This document shows, in pieces, positions 56,523 to 64,000 of a DNA stretch of 64,000 bases (its first letter is position 1; every line of letters begins with the position of its first letter). Where the stretch lies: positions 124,001 through 188,000 of the forward strand of contig NZ_JBIBGL010000003.1 of NCBI RefSeq assembly GCF_042956465.1, in the 5' to 3' direction. The translations under genes and the position numbers were made by a program. The stretch comes from Embleya sp042956465. Lineage in GTDB: Bacteria; Actinomycetota; Actinomycetes; Streptomycetales; Streptomycetaceae. The notes under the pieces are model-generated. The model was given only the letters and a program-made list of their open reading frames with translations, was not told the DNA's origin and did not search any database.

Positions 56523-57166
56523 GTGATCTCAGGGCCTTTCAGTTCCCGGTTTCCGGGGTTCCGGTTCGCGTCCCCGCGGTACTCGTCCGCGTCCGTGTCC
56601 CGCTCGTCCTCGTCGTCCGCGTCGTCGTCCCGGTAGCGGTCGTACGGCGGTTCCTCGGGGAACAGCCAGGCGTCCGCGGACAGACGGGTGCGCGGGAAGA
56701 CGATCAGCCAGATCGCGAGCAGCATGAAGCCGCAGTCCCGCAGGATCTCCTCGAGGTAGGCGGTCTTGTCCGGTTCGACCGGCCCGCCGCCGCCGAAGCA
56801 GCCGCAGTCGATCGCCAGACCGCGCGCCCAGGCCTGGGCGATGCCCGCGATGAACACGAGCAGGAGCAGCGCGGACAAGGACGCGACCAGGCGGGTGCCG
56901 ATCCCGACCACCAGGAGCAGGGCCAGGCCCAGTTCCAGGTAGGGCAGGGCGTAGCCGACCGGCTCGACGAGATCGTCGGGCAGTACGTCGTAGCCCCGGA
57001 CCGCGTATGCGGCCTGGTCGGGGTCGAGCGCCTTCTCCCAGCCCGCGTACGCCCAGACGAAGGCCAGGCCCAGTCGGGCGGCGAGGCCGATCCAGGGGGC
57101 GACCCTGCGCAGGCTCGCGAGCGGGCCGGCGGGTGCGGTGCCGTTGGGGGTGGCCGTCGCGGTCAC
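56519..57166 (-). CDS. MauE/DoxX-like membrane protein
   Basis: 215 residues with four membrane segments (about 24-42, 70-88, 92-112 and 145-160). VWAYAGWEKALDP in the first helix and DCGCFGGGGP (about 119-128) after the third are the hallmarks of the MauE/DoxX-like family; the Cys pair may relay electrons. A hydrophilic Asp/Glu/Arg tail follows. The pairing with a DsbA-like gene by a 4-bp overlap supports a role in reoxidising or reducing that protein, which is inference. Confidence 0.85.
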   Translation of the reverse strand: MTATATPNGTAPAGPLASLRRVAPWIGLAARLGLAFVWAYAGWEKALDPDQAAYAVRGYDVLPDDLVEPVGYALPYLELGLALLLVVGIGTRLVASLSALLLLVFIAGIAQAWARGLAIDCGCFGGGGPVEPDKTAYLEEILRDCGFMLLAIWLIVFPRTRLSADAWLFPEEPPYDRYRDDDADDEDERDTDADEYRGDANRNPGNRELKGPEIT

Positions 57167-57239
57167 CGCTCGGCCACCGGCTCGATCGTCTTGCCTTCCA
57201 AGGTCTGACCTCCGTCACGACGGGTGAGGCGCGGGGACC

Positions 57240-57271
57240 CCGGTCCGGTGGTCCCCCGCACCCCGGACCGG
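57240..57271 (-). terminator. Hairpin after the second DsbA-like gene
   Basis: CCGGTCCGG (57240-57248) pairs perfectly with CCGGACCGG (57263-57271) over a 14-base loop, 13 bp after the stop at 57284. Confidence 0.65.
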
Positions 57272-57283
57272 CACATGTCCTGT

Positions 57284-58096
57284 CTAACCGGCCGAAGGCA
57301 CCTTAGGTTCCTGTCCGAGTGCCGCCTTACCACTCCCGGGGTTCTCCAGGCGCTGGTCGAGCAGTTCACGAAGGTTGTCGGGCGAACGCATGGCCGAGTT
57401 CCCGCCGTCCAGAATTTTTCCGTCCACCGCGACGGCGGGCGTGGCGGAGACGCCGGAGCTTTCGAACGCGCTCTCGGCGGCGGTCACCCACGCGGCGTTG
57501 GCGTCGGTGTTCACGCACGCGTCGAACGCCTCGCCGCGCAGGCCGGGAACCTGGCCGGCCAGGTCGAGCAGCCGGGCGGCGGTGTAGCCGTCCTCGGACT
57601 CCTCGGGCTGGTTCTCGAACAGCACCGCGTGGTAGGCGGCGAACTTGCCCGCGTCCACCGAGCAGCGTGCGGCGTTCGCCGCCTTGACCGAGCCGGTGCC
57701 GCCGAGCTTGCCGTCCAGGAAGGAGGCGATGTGGTAGTCGACCCTGATCTTTCCGGCCTCCGCGTAGTCGGCCAGGAGCGGGCCGAAGCCGGTCTCGAAG
57801 CGCTTGCAGAACGGGCAGCGGAAGTCCTCGAACACGGTGACGGTGACCGGTGCCGAGGGGTTGCCGACCCGAATGGTGCCGTCGGCCTGCACGGCGGCGG
57901 GCAGCGTGGCGGGGTCGATGTCGCGGATGGCGGTCTTGGCCGCGTTCGACCCCTTGGCGTTGTCGGAGTCGTCGTCCTTGTCGTCGTGGCCGACGGTGAA
58001 CACCACGCCCAGGACGGCGGCCAGCACCGCGACCACGAGCACGCCGACGACGGCCAGGATGACGGGTGTTCGGTTGGTCCCGGGTTTGGTGCTCAA
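57284..58096 (-). CDS. DsbA-like thioredoxin-fold protein, membrane-anchored (2)
   Basis: 270 residues, the same length and layout as the gene at 55710 and clearly its paralogue (shared DYHIASFLDGKLGG and FANQP/FENQP segments). A basic start, an anchor (about 11-35), an Asp-rich linker and the active site C94-P-F-C97 (EDFRCPFCKR). The TTG start at 58096 has GGAGGA seven bases upstream. The CPFC rather than CPIC centre suggests a different redox potential. It lies between trpA and the MauE pair, each unit with its own hairpin. Confidence 0.88.
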   Translation of the reverse strand: MSTKPGTNRTPVILAVVGVLVVAVLAAVLGVVFTVGHDDKDDDSDNAKGSNAAKTAIRDIDPATLPAAVQADGTIRVGNPSAPVTVTVFEDFRCPFCKRFETGFGPLLADYAEAGKIRVDYHIASFLDGKLGGTGSVKAANAARCSVDAGKFAAYHAVLFENQPEESEDGYTAARLLDLAGQVPGLRGEAFDACVNTDANAAWVTAAESAFESSGVSATPAVAVDGKILDGGNSAMRSPDNLRELLDQRLENPGSGKAALGQEPKVPSAG

Positions 58097-58110
58097 CGCT
58101 GGTTCCTCCG

Positions 58111-58150
58111 ATGTGCATGCGGATGTGGATGTGGATGTGGATGCGGATGG
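58111..58150. repeat. GGATGT/GGATGC hexamer repeat
   Basis: About five imperfect tandem copies of GGATGT or GGATGC lie directly upstream of the ribosome site of the TTG-initiated DsbA-like gene, in what should be its 5' UTR or promoter. Confidence 0.75.
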
Positions 58151-58176
58151 GGGCGGGATGACGCGGACATGGCAAC

Positions 58177-58203
58177 GGCCGCCGCGGAAGTGCTGCGGCG
58201 GCC
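58177..58203 (-). terminator. trp operon terminator
   Basis: GGCCGCCGC (58177-58185) and GCGGCGGCC (58195-58203) form a perfect 9-bp stem, 61 bp after the trpA stop. Confidence 0.7.
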
Positions 58204-58264
58204 GCTGAGGAGCCGATGTACCTTTCGGCGCGTTTTTACACGGACCGGTGGCTTTCCGTGGGCG

Positions 58265-59080
58265 TCAGCGCTTGCGGACACCCTCGGCGAGCTCCGCGGC
58301 CAGGGCACGGACGGCGTCCAGGCCGGCCTGTTCGTTCGGCGCGTCCAGCAGGGCGCGCACGAACGCGGAGCCGACGATGACGCCGTCGGCGTAGGCCGCG
58401 ACCTCGGCCGCCTGGGCGGCCGTGGAGACGCCCAGGCCGACGCAGATCGGCAGGTCGGTGGTCTTGCGGGCACGCGCGACCAGGTCGCCGGCGAGCGAAC
58501 TCACCGAGGCCCGGGCCCCGGTGACGCCCATGACGGACGCGGCGTAGACGAAACCGCCGCAGTGGCGGGTGGTGTAGGCGACGCGCTCGTCGGAGGAGGA
58601 CAGGGCGACCAGGAAAATCCGGTCCAGGTGGTGCCGGTCGGTGGCGGCGATCCAGTCGTGTGCCTCGTCCGGGATCAGGTCGGGGGTGATCACCCCGCTG
58701 CCGCCGGCCGCGGCCAGTTCGCTCGCGAACCGCTCGACGCCGTAGCGCTCGATCGGGTTCCAGTACGACATGACCAGCGTCGCGGCGCCGGTCTCGGCGA
58801 CGGCGCGCACGTTGTCGATCACGTGGTGGGTGTTGGTGCCGTGGGCGAGTGCGTGTTCGACGGCGCGCTGGATGACGGGGCCGTCCATTTGCGGGTCGCT
58901 GTAGGGCAGGCCGACCTCGATGATGTCGCAGCCGCCCTCGACCATCGCCCGCATCGCGGCGGCGGAGCCCTCGGCGGAGGGGTAGCCCGCCGGGAGGTAG
59001 CCGACCAGCGCGGCGCGGTTCTCGGCGCGGGCCGCGGCCAGCACCTCGGTCAGCCTGGTGGTGGTGCCGGTGCCGGTCAC
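58265..59080 (-). CDS. trpA: Tryptophan synthase alpha subunit
   Basis: Cleaves indole-3-glycerol phosphate to indole, which tunnels to TrpB. 271 residues, GTG 59080 overlapping the trpB stop (GTGA). Catalytic Glu and Asp are in DIIEVGLPYSDPQMDGP (about 54-70); GVITPDLIPDEA, GFVYAASVMGVTGAR and VGLGVSTAAQA complete the TIM barrel. Last gene of trpC-trpM-trpB-trpA. Confidence 0.97.
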   Translation of the reverse strand: MTGTGTTTRLTEVLAAARAENRAALVGYLPAGYPSAEGSAAAMRAMVEGGCDIIEVGLPYSDPQMDGPVIQRAVEHALAHGTNTHHVIDNVRAVAETGAATLVMSYWNPIERYGVERFASELAAAGGSGVITPDLIPDEAHDWIAATDRHHLDRIFLVALSSSDERVAYTTRHCGGFVYAASVMGVTGARASVSSLAGDLVARARKTTDLPICVGLGVSTAAQAAEVAAYADGVIVGSAFVRALLDAPNEQAGLDAVRALAAELAEGVRKR

Positions 59081-60297
59081 GACTGCTCCGCTTCCGCGTC
59101 GAGGAGATCGAAGTACTTGGCGGCGGTGTGCATGTCCTTGTCGCCGCGCCCGGAGAGGTTCACCAGGATGGTCGCGTCCGGTCCGAGTTCGCGTCCGACC
59201 TCGATCGCGCCGGCCAGGGCGTGCGCCGATTCGATCGCCGGGATGATGCCCTCGGTGCGGCACAGCAGCCGGAACGCCTCCATCGCGGGGGCGTCGTCGA
59301 TCGGCCGGTAGATCGCCCGGCCGGTCTGGTGCAGCCACGCGTGCTCGGGGCCGACCGCCGGGTAGTCCAGGCCGGCCGAGATCGAGTGCGACTCCCGGGT
59401 CTGCCCGTACTCGTCCTGGAGCAGGTAGGTGCGTGCGCCGTGCAGGACGCCGATCGAGCCGCCGGTGATCGAGGCGGCGTGCCGTCCGGTCTCCACGCCG
59501 TCGCCGCCCGCCTCGAAGCCGTACAGCCGCACGCCCTCGTCCGGGATGAACGCGTGGAAGGCGCCGATCGCGTTGGAGCCGCCGCCCACGCACGCGCAGA
59601 CCGCGTCCGGCAGCTTGCCGGTCAGGTCGAGCACCTGCTGCCGGGCCTCCACCGAGATGACCTTGACGAAGTCGCGGACCATCGCCGGGAAGGGGTGTGC
59701 GCCGGCCGCGGTGCCGAGCAGGTAGTGGGTGTTGTCGACGTTGGCGACCCAGTCGCGCAGCGCCTCGTTGATCGCGTCCTTGAGGGTGCGCGAGCCGATC
59801 GCCACCGGGATCACCTCGGCGCCGAGCACCCGCATTCGGGCCACGTTCAGCGCCTGGCGCTGGGTGTCGAGTTCGCCCATGTAGACGACGCAGTCGAGGC
59901 CGAGCAGGGCGCACGCGGTCGCGGTGGCCACGCCGTGCTGGCCGGCGCCGGTCTCGGCGATCACCCGGGTCTTGCCCATGCGCTTGGTCAGGATGGCCTG
60001 GCCGAGCACGTTGTTGATCTTGTGCGAGCCGGTGTGGTTGAGATCCTCGCGCTTGAGGATGATCCGCGCGCCGCCGGCGTGCTCGGCGAAGCGGGGCGCC
60101 TCGGTGATGATGCTCGGGCGCCCGGCGTAGTCGCGCAGCAGGCCGGTGAACTCGGCCTGGAACTCCGGGTCGTCCTTGGCCTTCTCGTAGGCGGAGGTCA
60201 GTTCGTCGAGTGCGGCGATCAGCGCCTCGGGCAGGAAACGCCCGCCGAATACGCCGAAGTGGCCGGAGGGGTCCGGCAGTTGGGCTTTGCTGGACAT
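59077..60297 (-). CDS. trpB: Tryptophan synthase beta subunit
   Basis: PLP enzyme joining indole and serine to tryptophan. 406 residues from ATG 60297, chosen for AAGGA six bases upstream and the usual N-terminus before GHFGVFGGRFLPEAL. The PLP Lys is in HTGSHKINNVLGQA (about 90-103), the acidic GAGQHG loop follows, and the phosphate loop is CVGGGSNAIGAFH (about 234-246). Follows trpM by 56 bp and overlaps trpA. Confidence 0.98.
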   Translation of the reverse strand: MSSKAQLPDPSGHFGVFGGRFLPEALIAALDELTSAYEKAKDDPEFQAEFTGLLRDYAGRPSIITEAPRFAEHAGGARIILKREDLNHTGSHKINNVLGQAILTKRMGKTRVIAETGAGQHGVATATACALLGLDCVVYMGELDTQRQALNVARMRVLGAEVIPVAIGSRTLKDAINEALRDWVANVDNTHYLLGTAAGAHPFPAMVRDFVKVISVEARQQVLDLTGKLPDAVCACVGGGSNAIGAFHAFIPDEGVRLYGFEAGGDGVETGRHAASITGGSIGVLHGARTYLLQDEYGQTRESHSISAGLDYPAVGPEHAWLHQTGRAIYRPIDDAPAMEAFRLLCRTEGIIPAIESAHALAGAIEVGRELGPDATILVNLSGRGDKDMHTAAKYFDLLDAEAEQS

Positions 60298-60353
60298 GCG
60301 AGGTCCTTGTCGGTGTGGCATGCCGTGCGGACGGCACGTTGCTGACGGGTGGG

Positions 60354-60503
60354 TCAGGAAACGTGTCCGCGCCATCGGCTGCCCGGCACCTGGCCGGGCT
60401 CGCAGCCGATCACGTAACGCACCCGGCGTCCGCGGGCCCGACGGGCGGGCGCGCGGCAGCCCCGGGGCTTGCAGCCCCTGGCCAGTCGCGGGTCCATGCT
60501 CAT
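60354..60503 (-). CDS. trpM: TrpM small protein
   Basis: 49-residue basic, Cys-containing protein between trpC and trpB, the place and type of the streptomycete trpM gene, which affects tryptophan synthesis and development. It begins MSMDPRLARGCKPRGCRA and continues with the Arg-rich block ARGRRVRYVIGCEPGQVPG, in which RGRRVRYVIG-EPGQVPG is the family signature. The ribosome site GAGGA overlaps the trpC stop (TGAGGA), ten bases before ATG 60503; an ATG two codons later (60497) is the alternative. How it works is not known. Confidence 0.88.
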   Translation of the reverse strand: MSMDPRLARGCKPRGCRAPARRARGRRVRYVIGCEPGQVPGSRWRGHVS

Positions 60504-60516
60504 GCCGCTCGCGTCC

Positions 60517-61326
60517 TCAGCTGCGTCCGTGCCGGATCGCCGGGTGGGCGCCCGCGGCGACCAGGTCGGCGACCGAGCTGCGCGGGTCGCGACCGGTGAC
60601 CAGGGACTCGCCCACCAGAACGGCGTCGGCGCCGTTGTTGGCGTAGGCGATCAGGTCGTGCGGACCGCGCACGCCGGACTCGGCGATGCGCACGCACGAG
60701 TCCGGGATCAGCGGGGCGATCCGGGCGAAGTTGTTGCGGTCCACTTCCAGGGTCTTGAGGTTGCGCGCGTTGACGCCGATCACGGTGGCGCCGGCGTCGA
60801 GCGCGCGGGCGGTCTCCTCCTCGTCGTGGACCTCCACGATCGTGGTGAGACCGATCGAGCGGGACCGCTCGATCAGCGAGATCAGCGCGTTCTGCTCCAG
60901 GGCGGCGACGATCAGCAGGGCCACGTCCGCGCCGTGTGCGCGGGCCTCCCACAGCTGGTAGCTCGTCACCATGAAGTCCTTGCGCAGGACCGGGACGTCG
61001 ACCGCGGCGCGAACGGCGTCGAGGTCGTCGAGCGAGCCGCCGAATCGGCGCTGCTCGGTGAGCACGCTGATCACCGAGGCGCCGCCGGACTCGTAGTCGG
61101 CGGCCAGGCCGGCCGGGTCGGCGATCGCGGCGAGCGCGCCCTTGGAGGGGCTGGAGCGCTTGACCTCGGCGATGACGGCGATGCCGTCGCCGCGCAGGAT
61201 GCTCTCCGCGTCGCGGGGCGCCGGCGCCTGGGCCGCGAGTTCCTTGATCTCGTCAAGGGAAACGCGGGCCTGTCGTTCGGCGAGGTCGGCGTTGACACCG
61301 TCGATGATCTCGTCGAGAACCGTCAC
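60517..61326 (-). CDS. trpC: Indole-3-glycerol phosphate synthase
   Basis: 269-residue TIM-barrel enzyme closing the indole ring from CdRP. The catalytic Lys/Glu set lies in VIAEVKRSSPSKG (about 51-63), VLRKDFMV (about 113-120), TIVEVHDEEE (about 161-170) and GVNARNLKTLEVD, with the phosphate site AESGVRGP and VGESLV. GTG 61326 has GAGGGG about nine bases upstream. It starts the trpC-trpM-trpB-trpA block and is separated from trpE by four small membrane-protein genes. Confidence 0.97.
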   Translation of the reverse strand: MTVLDEIIDGVNADLAERQARVSLDEIKELAAQAPAPRDAESILRGDGIAVIAEVKRSSPSKGALAAIADPAGLAADYESGGASVISVLTEQRRFGGSLDDLDAVRAAVDVPVLRKDFMVTSYQLWEARAHGADVALLIVAALEQNALISLIERSRSIGLTTIVEVHDEEETARALDAGATVIGVNARNLKTLEVDRNNFARIAPLIPDSCVRIAESGVRGPHDLIAYANNGADAVLVGESLVTGRDPRSSVADLVAAGAHPAIRHGRS

Positions 61327-61502
61327 GCCCTACATCCCCTCGTTTGTCCGGAGAACCTGCTCCCCCGGCTCTCCGATGGTATAGGCCGATTCGAACAGAC
61401 CCGTCCACGCCGCACCGCCGAAGAGGTGGGGGCAGCATACGGCGTCGCACGGTGGGTTCGTGCGCACGGTCCGGCCGGCGAATCACCGGTCGTCACTGTG
61501 CG

Positions 61503-61934
61503 TCAGGGCGCGAGCGGCGCGCCGAACGGCAGGTCCCGGACGACCCAGAAGAGCAGCACGACCGCGAGCAGGCCCCACAGCGCGCGGGGATCGGCCAACC
61601 CCCGGCGCGGCTCGCCGCGCGCGGTACGCACCGCCCAGCGCAGCCACAACAGGCCGATCAGCGGGAACAGCGCGACCGCCAGCGCGTTGTAGCCCAGCGC
61701 GGCGGACAGGTCGAGATGGGTGAGCGCGTGCACGCACCGCAACCCGCCGCAGCCTGGGCAGGCCAGGCCGGTGACCACCAGGTACGGACAGGGGGGATAG
61801 TGGCCGCTCTCGCGCGGATCGACCACCCCCACCCAGGCGGTCGCGGCGGCGAGCAGGGCCAGGCTCGCGGCGGGCAGACCGAGGTTGCGCAGCCGGAAGC
61901 CGGTGCCGGGCGCGGGGCGGGCCGGGGTGGTCAT
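61503..61934 (-). CDS. DUF2752 membrane protein
   Basis: 143 residues with three or four hydrophobic segments and the DUF2752 cysteine motif CPYLVVTGLACPGCGGLRC (about 49-67) followed by HALTHLD. Function unknown. ATG 61934 is taken; an in-frame GTG at 61973 would overlap the preceding gene by 11 bp and allow coupling, so the start is uncertain. Lies between trpC and the CD225-like gene, an association seen in streptomycetes. Confidence 0.85.
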   Translation of the reverse strand: MTTPARPAPGTGFRLRNLGLPAASLALLAAATAWVGVVDPRESGHYPPCPYLVVTGLACPGCGGLRCVHALTHLDLSAALGYNALAVALFPLIGLLWLRWAVRTARGEPRRGLADPRALWGLLAVVLLFWVVRDLPFGAPLAP

Positions 61935-61962
61935 CGGCCCATTGTGCCGTCGGGGTGCGCCG

Positions 61963-62364
61963 TCAGAGGTCACCCAGCGTGTCTTTCCAGCCGAGAAGGA
62001 AGACGCCGACCATCCAGGTGGTCCAGAAGATCACGCCGAGCAGGACCGTGCCGATGGTCCAGTTGCGGGCCCGCAACGAGGCGAGCCGGGCACCGGCCAC
62101 GTCGCCGCGGTGCCAACGCTCGTTGACACTGGTCGCCGCGAGCAGCGCGGGCACACCCGCGAGGAAGCAGCAGAAGACGGTCGCCACGACCGCCCACGCG
62201 AGGTAGTTCTCCGGTGGGCCGGGCGGCGGACCGGCGGGCGGCGGCGTGGTCGGCGGCCCGTACGGCATGGCGTGCCCGAACGGCCGGGCCGGCGCGTTCC
62301 ACTCCCGCGTCCGATCCGAACGCTCCTCACCGCCACCGGGAGCCCCCGGGTAGCCGTAGGCCAC
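61963..62364 (-). CDS. CD225/dispanin-family membrane protein
   Basis: 133 residues. A Pro/Gly-rich cytoplasmic start (to about 50) is followed by the CD225 layout: NYLAWAVVATVFCCFLAGVP (53-72), a first membrane helix with paired Cys, the loop SVNERWHRGDVAGARLASLR with the family G-D and A-x-x-x-S pattern, and a second helix. Bacterial dispanins share the fold of interferon-induced IFITM proteins; their role is unclear, membrane organisation being the usual guess. GTG 62364 lies after GGGGGG. Confidence 0.82.
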   Translation of the reverse strand: MAYGYPGAPGGGEERSDRTREWNAPARPFGHAMPYGPPTTPPPAGPPPGPPENYLAWAVVATVFCCFLAGVPALLAATSVNERWHRGDVAGARLASLRARNWTIGTVLLGVIFWTTWMVGVFLLGWKDTLGDL

Positions 62365-62454
62365 ATTCCCCCCTCGGCGTAGCGCCGCAACGGCACGCCC
62401 ACCCTAGAACAGCACCGAGCCCACCGCCGCAAACGCCGACCGGGCGAACCCACC

Positions 62455-62540
62455 GGCCCGGCCGACGCTCGAAGCCGAATCAGCCGGGCCGACGCTCGAG
62501 GCCGGATGGTCCGGCCCGGCCACACGCGAGGCCGAAGCCG
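62455..62540. repeat. Three imperfect ~28-bp repeats
   Basis: Units of the type GGCCGACGCTCGA-GCCG occur three times in tandem in the gap between the CD225-like and HGxxPAAW genes. The core resembles the copies at 17017-17235. Confidence 0.6.
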
Positions 62541-62544
62541 GACG

Positions 62545-62754
62545 TCAGCGACGTGCGGGTGCCGCGCCCAGACCACCCATCCGCATGCCCGCACCGGCGA
62601 CGCAGCCCACCAGGACCACGGCCGCACCGGCCCAGAACAACATCACGTTGGCCGCGATCATCGCGACGCCGGAGATCGTGCAGCCGATCAGCGCCAGTAT
62701 GGTCACGGTCCAGGCGGCGGGGGTGCTGCCGTGGTTTCCGGCTTGCGACGACAT
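62545..62754 (-). CDS. HGxxPAAW-motif small membrane protein
   Basis: 69 residues. HGSTPAAW (8-15) is the family motif, followed by two membrane helices (about 16-36 and 40-58) and a Gly/Arg tail. This family is found almost only in actinobacterial trp loci beside the Trp-associated membrane protein, which fits here. Function unknown. Confidence 0.88.
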   Translation of the reverse strand: MSSQAGNHGSTPAAWTVTILALIGCTISGVAMIAANVMLFWAGAAVVLVGCVAGAGMRMGGLGAAPARR

Positions 62755-62868
62755 CGCTCAACTCCTTCGGCTTCACATTTCACACGCGTGGGCGCGGTTG
62801 CCGTGACGCCGTCGGGGCGCCGCGATCACAACCGCGCGATTCTTATTGTCACCCGTCGGGAGCAGTGC

Positions 62869-63594
62869 TCAGCGCGTGGGGTCCTCGCCCCGGTCCAACG
62901 CGTTCCACAGGTCGGCGTTGGTGGCCGGGCCGCGCTTGGCGGCGACCGCCTTGCCCGCCGGGGCCTCGTAGCGGTTGGACATACCGGGCCAGCGCCGGCC
63001 CCGAAGCACCACGAGCAGGCCCGCGAGCAGGATCAGCACGCCGCCCACGGCCGCGAACCACGGCCAGATCGTGTGGCTCACGTCCACCGCGCGGACCCCC
63101 TCGACGGCCGCCTTGCCCGCCGCCTCGGAGTTCACCGCCGACGTGTCGCCCGCGCCCCGCACGGCCAGCACCGTGACGCCGATCCCGGCCAGGGTCACCA
63201 GGGCACCGATCGCGGTCCGGCCGATCGTCCGGGTGGCGAGCACCGCGAGGCCGCCCGCGAGCCCGAGCAGGGCCAATGCGGAGGTCGCCTTGTTGATCGC
63301 GTTGCCGCTCGCGTGTACCGCGATCCGCGAGCCGTGCACCGGTGCGGTGCCCTCGGCCCAGGTGCGGCCGGCCACCGAGAGCACCAGGGCCGCGCCGACC
63401 AGGGCGAGCAGGACCGTGACGGTCAACTCGCGCCGGGCCGCCCTGCGCTCGCGCAGCGCCCGGTCCTCGACCGACCCCGCCTCGCCCGGCTCCGCCGCCC
63501 GCCCCGCGGCAGCGCCGGCCGGTTCGCCGGCCGCTCGGCCGTCCGTCTCGGTGCCGGCACGCGCTGCGCCGGCCTCGGTCCTCGCGTCGCTCAT
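62869..63594 (-). CDS. Trp-region conserved membrane protein (TIGR02234 type)
   Basis: 241 residues. An Ala/Glu/Arg-rich start (to about 58), then four membrane segments (about 60-78, 100-122, 125-146 and 178-200) and a basic tail. The block RELTVTVLLALVGAALVLSV and the external GTAPVHGSRIAVHASG segment fit the Trp operon-associated membrane protein family. It lies 51 bp after trpE on the same strand. ATG 63594 is chosen; GTG 63612 is possible. Proposed role in tryptophan or precursor handling is unproven. Confidence 0.83.
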   Translation of the reverse strand: MSDARTEAGAARAGTETDGRAAGEPAGAAAGRAAEPGEAGSVEDRALRERRAARRELTVTVLLALVGAALVLSVAGRTWAEGTAPVHGSRIAVHASGNAINKATSALALLGLAGGLAVLATRTIGRTAIGALVTLAGIGVTVLAVRGAGDTSAVNSEAAGKAAVEGVRAVDVSHTIWPWFAAVGGVLILLAGLLVVLRGRRWPGMSNRYEAPAGKAVAAKRGPATNADLWNALDRGEDPTR

Positions 63595-63645
63595 GTCACC
63601 AGCATGACCCACGCCTCGCGGCGGCCCGACCCGGGGTTCGCGGGC

Positions 63646-64000
63646 CTACCCGGTCCGGACGTCGTGCGCCGGTTCGAGCGTCGCCGCGATGGCCACCGCG
63701 CGCAGCACCGCGGCCGCCTTGTTGCGGCATTCGACGTCCTCGGCCTCGGGCGAGGAGTCGGCGACCACACCCGCTCCGGCCTGGACGTAGGCCACGCCGT
63801 CGCGGATCAGCGCGGTACGGATCGCGATCGCGGTGTCCAGGTCGCCGGCGAAGTCGACGTAGCCCACACAACCGCCGTACAGGCCGCGCCGGGTGGGCTC
63901 GAAGTTCTCGATGATCTCCATCGCGCGCGGCTTGGGCGCGCCGGACAGGGTGCCCGCCGGGAAACACGCGGCGAACACGTCCAACGCGGTGCGGCCCGGG
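63646..64000 (-). CDS. trpE: Anthranilate synthase component I, 3' part
   Basis: Converts chorismate and ammonia to anthranilate. Only the last about 117 residues lie in the window; the start is beyond the right edge. The C-terminal chorismate-binding core is clear: CFPAGTLSGAPKPRAMEII near the left of the visible part, RRGLYGGCVGYVDFAGDLD and the metal-site region AGAGVVADSSPEAEDVECRN (each in part). First gene of the trp region, followed by the small membrane-protein genes. Confidence 0.95.
   Translation of the reverse strand, partial: PGRTALDVFAACFPAGTLSGAPKPRAMEIIENFEPTRRGLYGGCVGYVDFAGDLDTAIAIRTALIRDGVAYVQAGAGVVADSSPEAEDVECRNKAAAVLRAVAIAATLEPAHDVRTG

Noticed and set aside
61327..61502. 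trp leader peptide and attenuator before trpC
   Set aside because: No short frame with consecutive Trp codons; the imperfect CGGAGAACC/GGCTCTCCG repeat near 61357-61384 alone is not enough.

Overview
The window is high-GC actinobacterial DNA from the core chromosome of a streptomycete-type organism (order Streptomycetales; genus not resolvable). The evidence is the gene content and order: uvrC-rapZ-yvcK-whiA, uvrA, the TerD pair next to uvrB and coaE, rpsA, polA, a liv operon, an ANTAR regulator of the PdtaR type, pyk, gltBD, lgt and a trp block that contains the small streptomycete gene trpM. GTG and TTG starts are frequent, stop/start overlaps (GTGA, ATGA) are common, and many operons end in long GC-rich hairpins.

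Layout. 1-2413: 5' part of a secreted M14 zinc carboxypeptidase (3' end missing). 2593-12408: Eis-like acetyltransferase, whiA, yvcK, rapZ, uvrC, a Tat-exported Rieske lipoprotein and uvrA, all on the minus strand. 12737-16893: small housekeeping and accessory genes on both strands (mycothiol-dependent isomerase family, metallo-beta-lactamase fold, CGNR zinc finger, TerC, DEDDh exonuclease). 16894-17429 is a gene-free patch with an 87-bp tandem repeat and a 189-bp element bounded by inverted repeats. 17430-22971: TerD-domain genes, uvrB and coaE. 23135-26857: a compact PAP2-ubiA-dprE1-dprE2 operon, which is a full decaprenylphosphoryl-arabinose pathway. 27234-38341: TolB-like protein, MFS transporter, rpsA, methyltransferase, DUF3068 protein, lytic transglycosylase, polA and thioesterase. 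38406-43765: livK-H-M-G-F. 44051-45695: PdtaR-like regulator, a tRNA with a CAA anticodon and an HTH-LAGLIDADG protein. 45747-53345: pyk and gltBD. 53646-58096: VIT-type carrier, lgt, two DsbA-like proteins and a MauE-like protein. 58265-64000: trpA, trpB, trpM, trpC, four small membrane-protein genes and the 3' part of trpE.

How the genes work together: nucleotide excision repair (uvrA, uvrB, uvrC) with polA for gap filling; development and cell-envelope control (whiA, yvcK, rapZ, lytic transglycosylase, lgt, dpr operon); nitrogen and amino-acid economy (gltBD, liv uptake, trp biosynthesis); and extracytoplasmic thiol chemistry (DsbA-like/MauE).

The points most worth a second look are the unusual class-I-sized tRNA(CAA) with its linked LAGLIDADG gene, a perfect 17-bp hairpin that buries the uvrB ribosome-binding site, a structured leader with two six-cytosine hairpins before terC, the complete DPA operon whose DprE1 has Thr instead of the benzothiazinone-target Cys, and the inverted-repeat element after the TerD-domain gene.
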